NCBI RefSeq assembly: GCF_015277895.1
Contig: NZ_CP063815.1
Span: 496,001-560,000, forward strand
Source of the DNA: Microbacterium abyssi
GTDB taxonomy: Bacteria; Actinomycetota; Actinomycetes; Actinomycetales; Microbacteriaceae
Reading direction: 5' to 3'
Length of the DNA stretch: 64,000 nt
Position numbers and translations under genes: made by a program
Part shown: in pieces, positions 19,419 to 29,307 of the stretch
Layout of the letters: each line of letters starts with the position of its first letter
Numbering within the stretch: position 1 is the stretch's first letter
The notes under the pieces: model-generated
The model's database searches: none
Told to the model about the DNA's origin: nothing
Seen by the model: the letters and a program-made list of their open reading frames with translations, nothing else

Positions 19419-21071
19419 GTGGACACCGAGGTCCTGACGAGCACGAGCGCTCGAACCGTTGTCATGCCGACCGACGCCGGATGGTGGCGGGACGCCGTCA
19501 TCTATCAGCTCTACGTCCGCAGCTTCGCGGACGGCGACGGCGACGGCACGGGCGACCTCGCCGGTGTGCGCACCCGCCTCGGCTACCTCAAGGATCTCGG
19601 CGTCGACGCGATCTGGTTCAACCCCTGGTATCCGAGCCCGCTCGCCGACGGGGGCTATGACGTGCAGGACTACCGCGACATCGATCCGCGCTTCGGCACC
19701 CTCGCGCAGGCGGAGCACCTCATCGAAGAGGCCCTCGCCCTCGGCATCCGCTCGATCATCGACATCGTCCCGAACCACGTCTCCGACCGGCACGAGTGGT
19801 TCCAGCAGGCGCTGGCCGCCGGTCCCGGCAGCCCGGAACGGGAGCGGTTCTGGTTCCACCCGGGCCGGGGCGCGAACGGCGACGTGATCCCGACGGACTG
19901 GGTCTCCAGCTTCCAGGGCGAGACCTGGACCCGCACGACCGAGCCCGACGGGACGCCGGGGGAGTGGTATCTGCACCTGTTCACACCCGAGCAGCCGGAC
20001 CTCAACTGGAACCACCCCGATGTCCGGCGTGAGCACGAGGACATCCTGCGATTCTGGTTCGACCGCGGCGTCGCGGGCGTCCGGATCGACTCCGCCGCGC
20101 TGCCCGTGAAGGATCCGGCGCTCCCCTTGCTTCCGGCCGCGCCGGCCGCGCCCGGCGAGCACCCCCACCTCGACCGCGACGGGCTGCACGACATCTACCG
20201 CGGCTGGCGCGCGGTGGCCGACGAGTACGAAGGCGAACGCGTGCTGGTCGGGGAGGTCTGGCTCGACGACGCCGAGCGCTTCGCCCGCTACCTCCGCCCT
20301 GACGAGATGCACACCGCGTTCAACTTCGACTTCATGACCCAGCCGTGGAGTGCGGCGGCGATGCGCGCATCGATCACCCGTACGCTTGCCGAGCACGCGC
20401 CGGTCGGAGCACCGGCGACCTGGGTGCTCTCCAACCACGACATCACGCGACCGGTCACGCGGTACGGACGCGCCGACTCCGGCTTCGCGTTCGATCGCAA
20501 GCGCTTCGGCACGCCGAGCGATCTGGAGCGCGGTACGCGGCGCGCTCGGGCGGCGGCGCTGCTCGTGGCGGCGCTGCCGGGAAGCCTCTACATCTATCAG
20601 GGCGACGAGCTCGGGCTCCCCGAGGTCGAGGTTCCGCGCGACGCCATCGAGGACCCGATGCACTTCCGTTCAGGCGGTGTCGATCCAGGGCGCGAAGGAT
20701 GCCGCGTGCCCCTGCCATGGTCGGGAGACGCCTCGCCGTACGGATTCGGCGGCACGCCGTGGCTGCCCCAGCCGGCGGACTGGGCGAGCCTCAGCGCCGA
20801 GGCGCAGTCGGCGGATCCGGCATCCATGCTGAACCTCTACCGCGATGCCCTGCGCATCCGGCGGGAGCGTGACGATCTGCGCGGCGGAATGGCGTGGCTC
20901 GACCTCGGCGCCGATGTTCTGGCGTTCCGCCGCGGGGAGGCGACGATCAGCATGACGAACCTCGGCGCCGTCGCCGTGCCGCTGCCAGCGCACCGCTCCG
21001 TGATCCTCTCCAGCAGCGCGCTCGACGGCGCGACGCTGCCACCGGACTCCACGATCTGGCTCGCCCTCTGA
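19419..21071 (+). CDS. GH13 alpha-glucosidase
   Basis: A 550-residue cytoplasmic glycoside hydrolase that would cleave imported alpha-glucosides. GH13 regions appear in order: DIVPNHVSDRH near 115-125, the nucleophile Asp224 in GVRIDS, acid/base Glu279 in VLVGEVW, and the transition-state Asp341 in SNHD. A (beta/alpha)8 barrel start (WWRDAVIYQLYVRSF) and a short C-terminal beta domain are present. There is no signal peptide. GTG 19419 has GAGGAGA upstream; the ATG two bases earlier hits a stop after six codons. The leader is unusually AT-rich (about 19328-19350). Confidence 0.88.
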   Translation: MDTEVLTSTSARTVVMPTDAGWWRDAVIYQLYVRSFADGDGDGTGDLAGVRTRLGYLKDLGVDAIWFNPWYPSPLADGGYDVQDYRDIDPRFGTLAQAEHLIEEALALGIRSIIDIVPNHVSDRHEWFQQALAAGPGSPERERFWFHPGRGANGDVIPTDWVSSFQGETWTRTTEPDGTPGEWYLHLFTPEQPDLNWNHPDVRREHEDILRFWFDRGVAGVRIDSAALPVKDPALPLLPAAPAAPGEHPHLDRDGLHDIYRGWRAVADEYEGERVLVGEVWLDDAERFARYLRPDEMHTAFNFDFMTQPWSAAAMRASITRTLAEHAPVGAPATWVLSNHDITRPVTRYGRADSGFAFDRKRFGTPSDLERGTRRARAAALLVAALPGSLYIYQGDELGLPEVEVPRDAIEDPMHFRSGGVDPGREGCRVPLPWSGDASPYGFGGTPWLPQPADWASLSAEAQSADPASMLNLYRDALRIRRERDDLRGGMAWLDLGADVLAFRRGEATISMTNLGAVAVPLPAHRSVILSSSALDGATLPPDSTIWLAL

Positions 21072-21136
21072 GCCGGACGACGCAAGGAGAGCGTCCGCGC
21101 CGCGGTCGCCGACACACAGCACGAAAGGACCAGACA

Positions 21137-22507
21137 ATGACGTTCATGATCCGACGGACCGCCCTCGGTGCGGTCGCGATGACATCGGCCGTGGCGCTGC
21201 TCGCCGGCTGCGCGGGCGCGGCCGACGATCCCGCCGAGGCCGATGGTCCGGTGACGATCCAGGTCGCGATCGATGCCGGCCTCGAGCCGGAGGCCAGGGA
21301 GACGTTCGACGCGCGCGTGGCCGAGTTCGAGGACGCGAACCCCGACGTCACCGTCGAGGCGCAGGAGTACACCTGGACCGGGACCACGTTCGCGGCCGAG
21401 CTCGCGGGCGGCACGCTGCCCGACGTGTTCCCGATCCCCTTCACGGACGGACGCGGGCTCATCGAGCGCGAGCAGATCGCCGACATCAGCGGCCTCGTCG
21501 CGGAGCTGCCCTACGCCGACCAGTTCAACCCGAACGTCGCCCAGGCGGGCGAGGACGCCGACGGCGACATGTGGGCCGTGCCGATCGCCGCGTACGGGCA
21601 GGGACTGCATTACAACCGCACGCTGTTCGAGGAGGCGGGCCTGGACCCCGACCAGCCGCCGACCAGCTGGGACGAGGTGCGCGAGTACGCGAAGAAGATC
21701 GCGGATGCCACCGGTCAGGCCGGCTACGCGACGATGACCTCCGGCAACACCGGCGGGTGGATCCTCACGACGACCGTGAACGCCTTCGGCGGGCGCACCG
21801 AGGACGCGGAGGGATCCGCGCCCGTGATCGACTCGGACGAGGTGGCGGAGGTGCTCGAGTATCTGCACGGGCTGCGCTGGGAAGACAACGCGATGGGGTC
21901 GAACTTCCTCTACGACTGGGGCACCATTAACCAGGACTTCGCGGCCGGACGGATCGGCATGTACATCTCCGGTGGCGGCAACTACCCGAACCTCGTGACC
22001 CAGAACGCGCTGAACCCGGACGACTACGGCCTGACGGTCCTGCCGCTGGAAGGCGCCGACCCCGGCGTGCTCGGCGGGGGAACGCTCGCGGCGGTCAATC
22101 CCAAGGCGACGGATGCCGAGCAGGCCGCCGCGGTCAGCTGGATCGATTTCTACTACATGGGCAAGATCACGAACGAGGAGGCCGCGAAGACCTCGGCGGA
22201 GCTGTCCGCGTCGCTGGATCAGCCTGTGGGGGCGCCGGAGCTGCCGGTGTTCGACCAGGAGCTGTTCGACCAGAACCGCGAGTGGATCTCTGAGTTCATC
22301 AACGTGCCGGTCGAGCAGATGGCGCCGTACACGGACCAGATCTTCGACCAGGCGATCCTGCCGGAGCCGCGCACGGCGACGCAGGAGGTGTACGCCGTGC
22401 TCGACATGGTCGTGCAGGCCGTGCTCACCGATGAGAACGCCGACATCGCCGCGCTCCTCGCCGACGCCCAGGCGCAGGCCGAGGGCATCTACGCCCAGGC
22501 CGAGTGA
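21137..22507 (+). CDS. ABC sugar-binding lipoprotein
   Basis: A 456-residue extracellular solute-binding protein (family 1, maltose-binding-like). The signal peptide carries a lipobox LLAG-C (about Cys25), after which a family 1 binding fold follows with the typical IPIAAYGQGLHYNRTLFEEAGL segment (in part) near 150. ATG 21137 follows GAAAGGA with normal spacing. It heads a binding protein-permease-permease unit behind the glucosidase gene. No ATPase gene is present here, as is common for actinobacterial sugar importers that share MsiK. The exact ligand is unknown. Confidence 0.88.
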   Translation: MTFMIRRTALGAVAMTSAVALLAGCAGAADDPAEADGPVTIQVAIDAGLEPEARETFDARVAEFEDANPDVTVEAQEYTWTGTTFAAELAGGTLPDVFPIPFTDGRGLIEREQIADISGLVAELPYADQFNPNVAQAGEDADGDMWAVPIAAYGQGLHYNRTLFEEAGLDPDQPPTSWDEVREYAKKIADATGQAGYATMTSGNTGGWILTTTVNAFGGRTEDAEGSAPVIDSDEVAEVLEYLHGLRWEDNAMGSNFLYDWGTINQDFAAGRIGMYISGGGNYPNLVTQNALNPDDYGLTVLPLEGADPGVLGGGTLAAVNPKATDAEQAAAVSWIDFYYMGKITNEEAAKTSAELSASLDQPVGAPELPVFDQELFDQNREWISEFINVPVEQMAPYTDQIFDQAILPEPRTATQEVYAVLDMVVQAVLTDENADIAALLADAQAQAEGIYAQAE

Positions 22508-22514
22508 TCGCTCG

Positions 22515-23501
22515 ATGACGCAGATATCGCCCGTGTCGACGCCGCCGCGCGCCCCCGCGGCGGCGTCGACGATCGAGCAGTCCGCCGCGCCGAGTCCGAG
22601 GACCGCGCGGCGGACTCGGAAGTGGCTCGGCGGGGGCGGCGTGAGCACATTCGTCTTCCTGCTTCCGCTGCTGTTCAGCTTCGTGCTCTTCTCCTGGAAG
22701 CCGATCGTGGACTCCGCGGTGATGGCCTTCCAGAAGACGAACCTCATCACCGAGCCGGAGTGGGTGTGGTTCGACAACTTCGGTCGTGTGCTGGCCGACC
22801 CGCTGCTCGGCACCGCCGTGGTCAACACGCTGTACTTCGCCCTGCTCGCGCTGCTGCTCGGCTACCCCATCCCGCTCGCGGTCGCCGTGCTGATGAGCGA
22901 GGTGCGCAAGCGCCGCGGGCTCTACAGCGCGCTGGCGTACCTTCCAGTCGTCGTGCCGCCGGTGGTGTCGGCGCTGCTGTGGAAGTTCTTCTACGACGCA
23001 TCTCCCACCGGGGTCTTCAACACGATCCTCGGATGGTTCGGTGCGGGTCCGCTGCCGTGGCTGCAGGACCAGGCGAGTGCGATGCCGTCGCTCGTGCTGT
23101 TCGCCACCTGGTCGGCGGCCGGAGGAACGATCATCATCTACCTGGCCGCCCTCGTCGGGGTTGCGCCGGAGCTCTACGACGCGGCCGAGGTCGACGGGGC
23201 AGGGGTGTGGCGGAAGGTGTGGCACGTCACGATGCCGCAGCTGCGCGGCGTGCTGCTCGTCACGTTCATCCTGCAGATCATCGGGACCGCGCAGGTGTTC
23301 CTGGAGCCGTTCCTGTTCACGGGCGGAGGACCGGCGAACTCGACCATGACCGTGCTGCTGCTCATCTACAAGTATGCGTTCCAGAACAGCCTCGGCGGCG
23401 ACTACGGCGCCGCCACAGCGCTCAGCATCATGCTCGCGATCGTGCTGGCGATCTTCTCGGTGATCTACTTCCGTCTCACGCGCAGCTGGAGCACGTCATG
23501 A
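22515..23501 (+). CDS. ABC sugar permease, MalF-like
   Basis: A 328-residue inner-membrane permease. After a polar Pro/Ala/Ser-rich tail come six membrane segments. The EAA loop contacting the ATPase is at about 225-245 (AAEVDGAGVWRKVWHVTMP). ATG 22515 lies seven bases after the binding-protein stop. Its own stop overlaps the ATG of the next permease (ATGA), so the two permeases are made together. Confidence 0.9.
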   Translation: MTQISPVSTPPRAPAAASTIEQSAAPSPRTARRTRKWLGGGGVSTFVFLLPLLFSFVLFSWKPIVDSAVMAFQKTNLITEPEWVWFDNFGRVLADPLLGTAVVNTLYFALLALLLGYPIPLAVAVLMSEVRKRRGLYSALAYLPVVVPPVVSALLWKFFYDASPTGVFNTILGWFGAGPLPWLQDQASAMPSLVLFATWSAAGGTIIIYLAALVGVAPELYDAAEVDGAGVWRKVWHVTMPQLRGVLLVTFILQIIGTAQVFLEPFLFTGGGPANSTMTVLLLIYKYAFQNSLGGDYGAATALSIMLAIVLAIFSVIYFRLTRSWSTS

Positions 23502-24379
23502 GTGCGGATCGCGGCATCCTGTCGTCCGCCGACTGGCGGCGTCCTCGTGTCCGTGCGGCGACGCGGGCGAGCCATGTCATCCTCCTCGTCTCGCTCTTCG
23601 TCGTGGGGTTGGGGCCGATCCTGTGGCTGGCGAAGTCGGCGATCACGCCGACGCAGGACACCCTGCGCACGCCGCTGGCGCTGTGGCCGAACGGGATGGA
23701 CTGGGAGAACCTCATCACCGCCTGGTCGCGGGTGGAGATCGACCGGTTCTTCCTCAATACGGTCATCATCGCCGCCGGCGTGTGGGCAGTGCAGGTGCTC
23801 GTCGCGACGACCGCCGGTTACGCGCTCTCGGTGCTCCGGCCGCGCTACGGGAAGATCGTCGTCGCGCTGGTTCTGGCGACGCTGTTCGTGCCGAGCATCG
23901 TGCTGCTGGTGCCGCTGTACCTCACCATCGTCGATCCGCCGCTGCTCGGCGAGTCGATGATCAACACGTTCTGGGCGGTCTGGCTGCCGGCTGGCGCGAA
24001 CGCGTTCAACGTGCTGCTGGTCATGCGATTCTTCGACTCGCTGCCGCGCGAGGTGTTCGAAGCCGCACGGATGGACGGTGCCGGCAACTACCGGATGTTC
24101 TGGTCCATCGTGCTGCCGATGTCGAAGCCGATCATCGGTGTGGTGTCGGTCTTCGCGGTGATCGGGGCGTGGAAGGACTTCCTCTGGCCGATGCTCGTCC
24201 TGCCCGACCCCGCGATCCAGCCGCTGTCGGTGCGGCTGCCCGCGCTGCAGCAGTTCATCGAGCTCGACGTGTTCCTCGCCGCTCTCGCGATCTCGACCGT
24301 GATCCCGATCGCGCTGTTCCTGGTCTTCCAGCGGCTTTTCCTCAACGGCGCCGGGATGGGTGGCGCGGTGAAGGGGTGA
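23498..24379 (+). CDS. ABC sugar permease, MalG-like
   Basis: A 293-residue second permease of the importer, with six membrane segments and an EAA loop (EAARMDGAGNYRMFWSIVLP) at about 188-207. It starts by overlapping the preceding stop and ends 15 bases before the convergent rhaB gene. Partner of the MalF-like gene and the binding lipoprotein; an MsiK-type ATPase elsewhere in the genome would be needed. Confidence 0.9.
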   Translation: MSADRGILSSADWRRPRVRAATRASHVILLVSLFVVGLGPILWLAKSAITPTQDTLRTPLALWPNGMDWENLITAWSRVEIDRFFLNTVIIAAGVWAVQVLVATTAGYALSVLRPRYGKIVVALVLATLFVPSIVLLVPLYLTIVDPPLLGESMINTFWAVWLPAGANAFNVLLVMRFFDSLPREVFEAARMDGAGNYRMFWSIVLPMSKPIIGVVSVFAVIGAWKDFLWPMLVLPDPAIQPLSVRLPALQQFIELDVFLAALAISTVIPIALFLVFQRLFLNGAGMGGAVKG

Positions 24380-24394
24380 GTGGCGGTACTCCGC

Positions 24395-25906
24395 TCAGCG
24401 CGGGTCGAAGCGCACCGGCTCGTGCGTGCGGGCGACGAGGTTCCGCAGCTCCTCGAGGGTTGCGGGAGCGGCGCCGAGCGCACGCGCCTGCACGAGCACG
24501 TTGCCGAGCGCCGTCGCCTCGACGGGGCCGGCGAGCACCGGGAGCCCTGTGCGGTCGGCGGTCGCCTGGCAGAGCAGGCGGTTCAGAGACCCGCCCCCGA
24601 CGAGGTGGATGCTGTCGAGCTCGCGCTCCGAGAGCTCAGCGGCCGTCTGCACGGCATCCGCGAACGCGACGGCGATGCTCTCCACGATTGTGCGGGCGAA
24701 TGCGGGTCTGCCCTGCGGCACGGAGGATCCCTGCGCGCTCAGCACCGCCGCGATGCGCGCCGGCATGTCGCCCGGAGCGCTCAGCGACCGGTCGTTCGCG
24801 TCGAACAGCGCGATCTCACCCGTGACGGATGCCGCCGCATCCAGCAGCTCGGGCAGGTCGATCGTCACGCCATCCTCCGCCTCCCAGGCCCGAACCGTCT
24901 CACTGAGGAGCCAGAGACCGGTGACATTGTGCAGGAAACGGTAGCGGCCGTCGACGCCCAGTTCATGCGTGAAGTTCGCCTCGCGCGCGGCATCCGTCAG
25001 CACTGGCTCGGTGAGCTCCACGCCCACCAGGCCCCACGTCCCGCACGAGATGTAAGCCGAATCCGGCGAGGAGAGCGGCACGGCGACGACGGCGGATGCC
25101 GTGTCGTGCGAGCCGACCGCGATCACGGGAAGGTCCCTGCCGATCTGTGCAGCCAGCTCGGGGCGCAGCGTTCCGATCACCGTTCCGGGGTCGGCGAGCT
25201 CGGGCAGCAGGGCCGTATCGATGCCGAGGCGTTCGGCGAGTGCGAAATCCCACTCGCCGGTCTCGACCCCGAGCAGCCCCGTCGTCGACGCGTTCGTGCG
25301 CTCGGCGACGCTCGCACCGGTGAGGAGGTAGGCGATCAGGTCCGGAATGAGGAGGGCGGTGTCGGCATCCTTCATGCGCTCGTCGACGCGGTACTGGTAC
25401 AGGGTGTTGAACGGCAGGAACTGCAGTCCGTTGCGCTGGTAGAGCTCTTCGAAGGGGGCGATCTCGTGCACCTCGGCGACGCTTGGCGCCGTGCGCTCGT
25501 CACGGTAGTGGAACGGCTGGACGAGCAGCTCTCCGCCCCGCAGCAGGCCGTAGTCGACGGCCCAGGAGTCGATGCCGATGCTCTCGATCGCCGGCTCCCG
25601 GCGCACGGCCTCAGCGAGGCCTTCGACGATGTGCCCGTAGAGGGCATCGAAGTCCCAGTGGAGACCGTCCTCGCGCTCCACCGGTCCGTTCGGGAACCGC
25701 GAGACGAGCTCGAGGTCGAGTGTGTCCGGGCCGACGCGGCCGATCATGACGCGGCCACTGGTGGCGCCGAGGTCGACGGCCGCGACGGCGCGGGGGGATT
25801 CGCCGTGTGATGCGGTTTCGACTCGTCGCTGCGCTCCTCGCTCAACCCGTTTCGTCTCGCTTCGCTCGCTCAACGACCCGTGGGGGGAAGACGCGTCATT
25901 CGTCAT
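24395..25906 (-). CDS. rhaB: Rhamnulokinase with repeat-encoded N-terminus
   Basis: RhaB phosphorylates L-rhamnulose to L-rhamnulose 1-phosphate. The 503 residues show FGGY-kinase features: VAAVDLGATSGRVMIG at about 41-56, SIGIDSWAVDYGLL near 110, and YISCGTWGLVGVE near 290. The first 38 or so residues are odd: codons 8-31 (SLSERSETKRVERGAQ and flanks) are the intergenic palindromic repeat seen at 4061-4232 read as protein. The ATG at 25906 overlaps the upstream stop (ATGA). Either the repeat became an N-terminal extension or translation begins later, just before VAAVDLG. Confidence 0.9.
   Translation of the reverse strand: MTNDASSPHGSLSERSETKRVERGAQRRVETASHGESPRAVAAVDLGATSGRVMIGRVGPDTLDLELVSRFPNGPVEREDGLHWDFDALYGHIVEGLAEAVRREPAIESIGIDSWAVDYGLLRGGELLVQPFHYRDERTAPSVAEVHEIAPFEELYQRNGLQFLPFNTLYQYRVDERMKDADTALLIPDLIAYLLTGASVAERTNASTTGLLGVETGEWDFALAERLGIDTALLPELADPGTVIGTLRPELAAQIGRDLPVIAVGSHDTASAVVAVPLSSPDSAYISCGTWGLVGVELTEPVLTDAAREANFTHELGVDGRYRFLHNVTGLWLLSETVRAWEAEDGVTIDLPELLDAAASVTGEIALFDANDRSLSAPGDMPARIAAVLSAQGSSVPQGRPAFARTIVESIAVAFADAVQTAAELSERELDSIHLVGGGSLNRLLCQATADRTGLPVLAGPVEATALGNVLVQARALGAAPATLEELRNLVARTHEPVRFDPR
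25810..25890. repeat. Second copy of the palindromic repeat, inside rhaB
   Basis: Modules TTTCGACTCG, GCTCAACCCGTTTCGTCTCG, CTTCGCTCGCTCAACGACCC and a G-run recur here in the same order as at 4061-4232. This copy lies within the first codons of rhaB and keeps the frame open. Confidence 0.75.
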
Positions 25907-27939
25907 CGCAGGAACGCGGCGGCGACGCCAGAATCGACCGGGATGTGCAGTCCGGTCGTGCGGGACAGCTCGGGTCCGGTCAGCACGTACACGGCATCCG
26001 CGACGTTCTCGGGCACGACCTCGCGCTTGAGGATCGTGCGGTTCGCGTAGAACTGTCCGAGGTCCTCTTCGGCGACGCCGTAGGTGGCGGCGCGGTTCGC
26101 GCCCCAGCCGGAGGCGAAGATGCCCGAGCCGCGCACGACGCCGTCGGGGTTGATGCCGTTGACGCGGATGCCGTGCTCGCCGAGCTCGACGGCCAGCAGT
26201 CGCACCTGGTGCGCCTGGTCGGCCTTGGTCGCCGAGTAGGCGATGTTGTTCGGGCCGGCGAAGACGGAGTTCTTCGACGAGATGTAGATGATGTCGCCGC
26301 CGAGCTTCTGGTCGATGAGCACCCGTGCGGCGGCCTTGGAGACGAAGAAGGAACCCTTCGCCATGACGTCGTGCTGCAGGTCCCAGTCCTTCTCGGTGGT
26401 CTCGAGCAGCGGCTTCGACAGCGAGAGGCCGGCGTTGTTGACGACGAGGTCGACGCCGCCGAAGGCGAGGACGGCCTCGTTCAGCGCGGCTTGCACGGCG
26501 CCGGCATCCGCGACGTTCGCGGCGACGCCGATCGCGACGTCCGTGCTGCCGAGTTCGGCGGCTGCGGCCTGCGCCTTCTCCAGGTCGAGGTCGGCGACGA
26601 CGACGCAGGCGCCCTCGGCGGCGAGGCGGGTGGCGATGGCCTTGCCGATGCCGGAGGCGGCACCAGTGACGAACGCGATGCGCCCCTGGTGTGACTTGGG
26701 CTTCGGCATCCGCTGCAGCTTCGCCTCCTCGAGCGCCCAGTACTCGATGTTGAACTTCTCGGCATCCGAGATGGGGGAGTAGGTCGACAGCGCCTCGGCG
26801 CTGCGCATGACGTTGATCGCGTTGACGTAGAACTCGCCTGCCACGCGAGCGGTCTGCTTGTTCGCGCCGTAGGAGTACATGCCCACGCCCGGCACCAGCA
26901 CGATCAGCGGGTCCGCGCCGCGGATCGCGGGGGACTCGTCGGTCGCGTGCGCGTCGTAGTAGGCCTGGTAGTCGGCGCGGTACTCGGTGTGCAGCTCATG
27001 CAGGCGCGCGATCTGCTCGTCCAGCGTCGCCGTGGCCGGCAGATCGAGGATCAGCGGCTTGACCTTGGTGCGCAGAAAGTGGTCGGGGCAGCTCGTGCCG
27101 AGGGCTGCGAGGCCGGGGGCCTTCTCGGATGCCAGGAAGTCGAGGACGACGTCGGAGTCGGTGAAGTGGCCGACCATGGGCTTGTCGGTGGAGGCGATTC
27201 CGCGGATCGTGCCGGCCAGCGCTGCCGCACGCTCACGACGCTCGGCCTCGGGCAGGGCTTCGAAACCGGCGCGGATGCCGCCGAACGGGTCTGCCTTGCC
27301 GTTCTCGGCGATGTAGGCGGCTGCCGTGTCGATGATCCACAGCGAGTTCGCCTCGGCCTTCTCCGAGGTGTCGCCCCAGGCGGTGATGCCGTGGCCGCCG
27401 AGGATGCATCCGATCGCCTGCGGGTTCTTCGCCTTGATCGCGGCGATGTCGAGGCCCAGCTGGAAGCCGGGGCGGCGCCACGGCACCCACACGACCTTGT
27501 CGCCGAAGATCTTCGCGGTCAGCTCCTCGCCATCGGCCGCCGTCGCGATCGCGATGCCGGAGTCGGGGTGCAGGTGGTCGACGTGCGCGGCATCCACCAG
27601 CCCGTGCATGGCGGTGTCGATCGAGGGCGCGGCCCCGCCCTTGCCATGCAGGCAGTAATCGAACGCGGCGACCATCTCGTCTTCGCGCTCGATGCCCGGG
27701 TAGACGTCGACGAGCGCGCGCATGCGGTCCAGGCGCAGAACCGCGAGGCCCTGCTCCTTCAGCGTGCCGAGGTCTCCGCCGGAGCCCTTGACCCACATCA
27801 GCTCGACCGGCTGACCGGTGACCGGATCGATCTCCGTACCTTTGGCGGAGGTGTTGCCGCCGGCGTAGTTCGTGTTCTTGGGGTCGGAGCCCAGGCGGTT
27901 CGAGCGCTCGATGAGGGCTGCAGCGGTGTGGTTGGTCAT
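25903..27939 (-). CDS. rhaD: Bifunctional rhamnulose-1-P aldolase / lactaldehyde dehydrogenase
   Basis: A 678-residue fusion. The N-terminal class II aldolase half (about 1-400) would split rhamnulose 1-phosphate into DHAP and L-lactaldehyde; it has HVDHLHPDSG and a later GHGITAWG metal-site segment. The C-terminal SDR half (about 415-678) has the NAD motif TGAASGIG near 422 and a YSATK catalytic pair near 567, and would oxidise or reduce lactaldehyde. Fusions of this build occur in actinobacterial and Bacillus rhamnose operons. ATG 27939 follows AAGACGACTGAG. It is the fourth gene of the rha operon. Confidence 0.92.
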   Translation of the reverse strand: MTNHTAAALIERSNRLGSDPKNTNYAGGNTSAKGTEIDPVTGQPVELMWVKGSGGDLGTLKEQGLAVLRLDRMRALVDVYPGIEREDEMVAAFDYCLHGKGGAAPSIDTAMHGLVDAAHVDHLHPDSGIAIATAADGEELTAKIFGDKVVWVPWRRPGFQLGLDIAAIKAKNPQAIGCILGGHGITAWGDTSEKAEANSLWIIDTAAAYIAENGKADPFGGIRAGFEALPEAERRERAAALAGTIRGIASTDKPMVGHFTDSDVVLDFLASEKAPGLAALGTSCPDHFLRTKVKPLILDLPATATLDEQIARLHELHTEYRADYQAYYDAHATDESPAIRGADPLIVLVPGVGMYSYGANKQTARVAGEFYVNAINVMRSAEALSTYSPISDAEKFNIEYWALEEAKLQRMPKPKSHQGRIAFVTGAASGIGKAIATRLAAEGACVVVADLDLEKAQAAAAELGSTDVAIGVAANVADAGAVQAALNEAVLAFGGVDLVVNNAGLSLSKPLLETTEKDWDLQHDVMAKGSFFVSKAAARVLIDQKLGGDIIYISSKNSVFAGPNNIAYSATKADQAHQVRLLAVELGEHGIRVNGINPDGVVRGSGIFASGWGANRAATYGVAEEDLGQFYANRTILKREVVPENVADAVYVLTGPELSRTTGLHIPVDSGVAAAFLR

Positions 27940-27965
27940 CTCAGTCGTCTTTCGTGTATGGAAGG

Positions 27966-29273
27966 TCACGCAACGGTGGTGGTCTCGGCAGAAGCGCCGT
28001 AGCGCTCCTGCTCGATCTGCTCGAGGGTCTTGCCCTCGGTCTTGGGCGCCCAGATCGTGCCGATCAGCAGTGCGGCCACGAGCAGGCCGATGATCAGCAT
28101 CCCGAGCGGGGCGAGGCCCCAGCTGGTCAGCAGCACGGGGAAGACGAGACTCAGCAGCCCCACCATCACGCGGGCGAGCATGAACAGCATCCCCTGGGCG
28201 CTGGCGCGGTACTTCGTCGCGAACAGCTCGGCGGTCCACAGCCCATAGAACGCCTGCGCGCCGAGACCGGCGGAGATGCCCCATGCGACGGCGAAGAACA
28301 GCAGCGAGCCGAGTCCGGGAGGGGCGAAGACGAGCACGACCCAGGCGATGACGCCCAGCAGGGCACCGCCGAAGTACAGCCAGCGCCGGCTGACGCGGTC
28401 GCCGTAGCGCATGAATCCGAAGTAGGTCGCGGCGGCGGTGAGGGTCCACACCAGCACCTGGAGCAGGTTCTGCTGCATCGGGTCGTGGAGGCCGGCAGCG
28501 TCGTAGACGCGCGGCTGGAAGATGCCGGCCTGTCCCGCGACGGTGTTCCACAGACCGTAGACGCCGAGCAGGAAGAGGAGCGCGCCGAGGTTGCGGCGAT
28601 CGGACAGTAGCCCGCGCATCCCGGAGAACATCGAGACCTTGACGCCGTTGGCTCGATCCGATTCGCGCTGTTCCTTCCACCGCGTCGACTCCGGAAGGCC
28701 GCGTCGCACCCACCAGGTGACGGCTGCGATGACGAAGAGATGGAAGAAGATGATGCGGGATCCGACGATGCCGAGCGGGCCGAGCACCACGGCGAGAAGG
28801 AAGCCTATGGCCGGGCCGATCGACCAGGCCAGCTGAGCGGTGCCGACGTGCGCTGCGCGCTGCTCGCTGGGCGCCTCCTCGGCGATGTAGGTCCAGGATG
28901 CCGGGACGCCGGCACCGACCGCGATGCCCATGAGGATGACGCCGATGAGCAGCACAGCGAAGTTCGGCGAGAACGTCACCATCAACGCCCCGATCATGAA
29001 CAGGATCAGGTCGTACGTGTAGATGAACTTGCGGCCGAGGCGGTCGCAGAGCGGGCCGCCGATCGCCGCGCCGATCGCGGCGCCGAAAGCGTTCGCGCTC
29101 AGGGCGGCGACGAGGCCGACGGCGGCGTCGTCGAACCCGAACTCCCCCTGCCACAGAGTCAGGCTCGTGGCGAGGGCGATGATCGCGCCGGCTTCGATGT
29201 AGTTCGACATCGCGACGGCGATGGTGGCCTTCCAGGCCGTCAGCGGACGCTTGCTTGTTGTGGTGTTGCTCAT
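27966..29273 (-). CDS. MFS sugar porter of the rhamnose operon
   Basis: A 435-residue major-facilitator transporter with twelve predicted membrane helices. Sugar-porter motifs include GGPLCDRLGRKFIYTYDL (about 72-89, the loop 2-3 signature) and a PESTRWKEQ motif after helix 6 (about 190-198). A C-terminal TEGKTLEQIEQERYG resembles sugar porter tails. Lying between rhaI and rhaD, it very likely imports L-rhamnose; it is not related to the E. coli RhaT family. Confidence 0.88.
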   Translation of the reverse strand: MSNTTTSKRPLTAWKATIAVAMSNYIEAGAIIALATSLTLWQGEFGFDDAAVGLVAALSANAFGAAIGAAIGGPLCDRLGRKFIYTYDLILFMIGALMVTFSPNFAVLLIGVILMGIAVGAGVPASWTYIAEEAPSEQRAAHVGTAQLAWSIGPAIGFLLAVVLGPLGIVGSRIIFFHLFVIAAVTWWVRRGLPESTRWKEQRESDRANGVKVSMFSGMRGLLSDRRNLGALLFLLGVYGLWNTVAGQAGIFQPRVYDAAGLHDPMQQNLLQVLVWTLTAAATYFGFMRYGDRVSRRWLYFGGALLGVIAWVVLVFAPPGLGSLLFFAVAWGISAGLGAQAFYGLWTAELFATKYRASAQGMLFMLARVMVGLLSLVFPVLLTSWGLAPLGMLIIGLLVAALLIGTIWAPKTEGKTLEQIEQERYGASAETTTVA

Positions 29274-29307
29274 GGCTCTTCCTCGAATCCGTTCGCTCGT
29301 TCGGCGC

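Noticed and set aside
27085..28002. Forward open frames across the rhamnose aldolase and MFS genes
   Set aside because: Antisense to well-supported genes; composition is that of complementary GC-rich codons.
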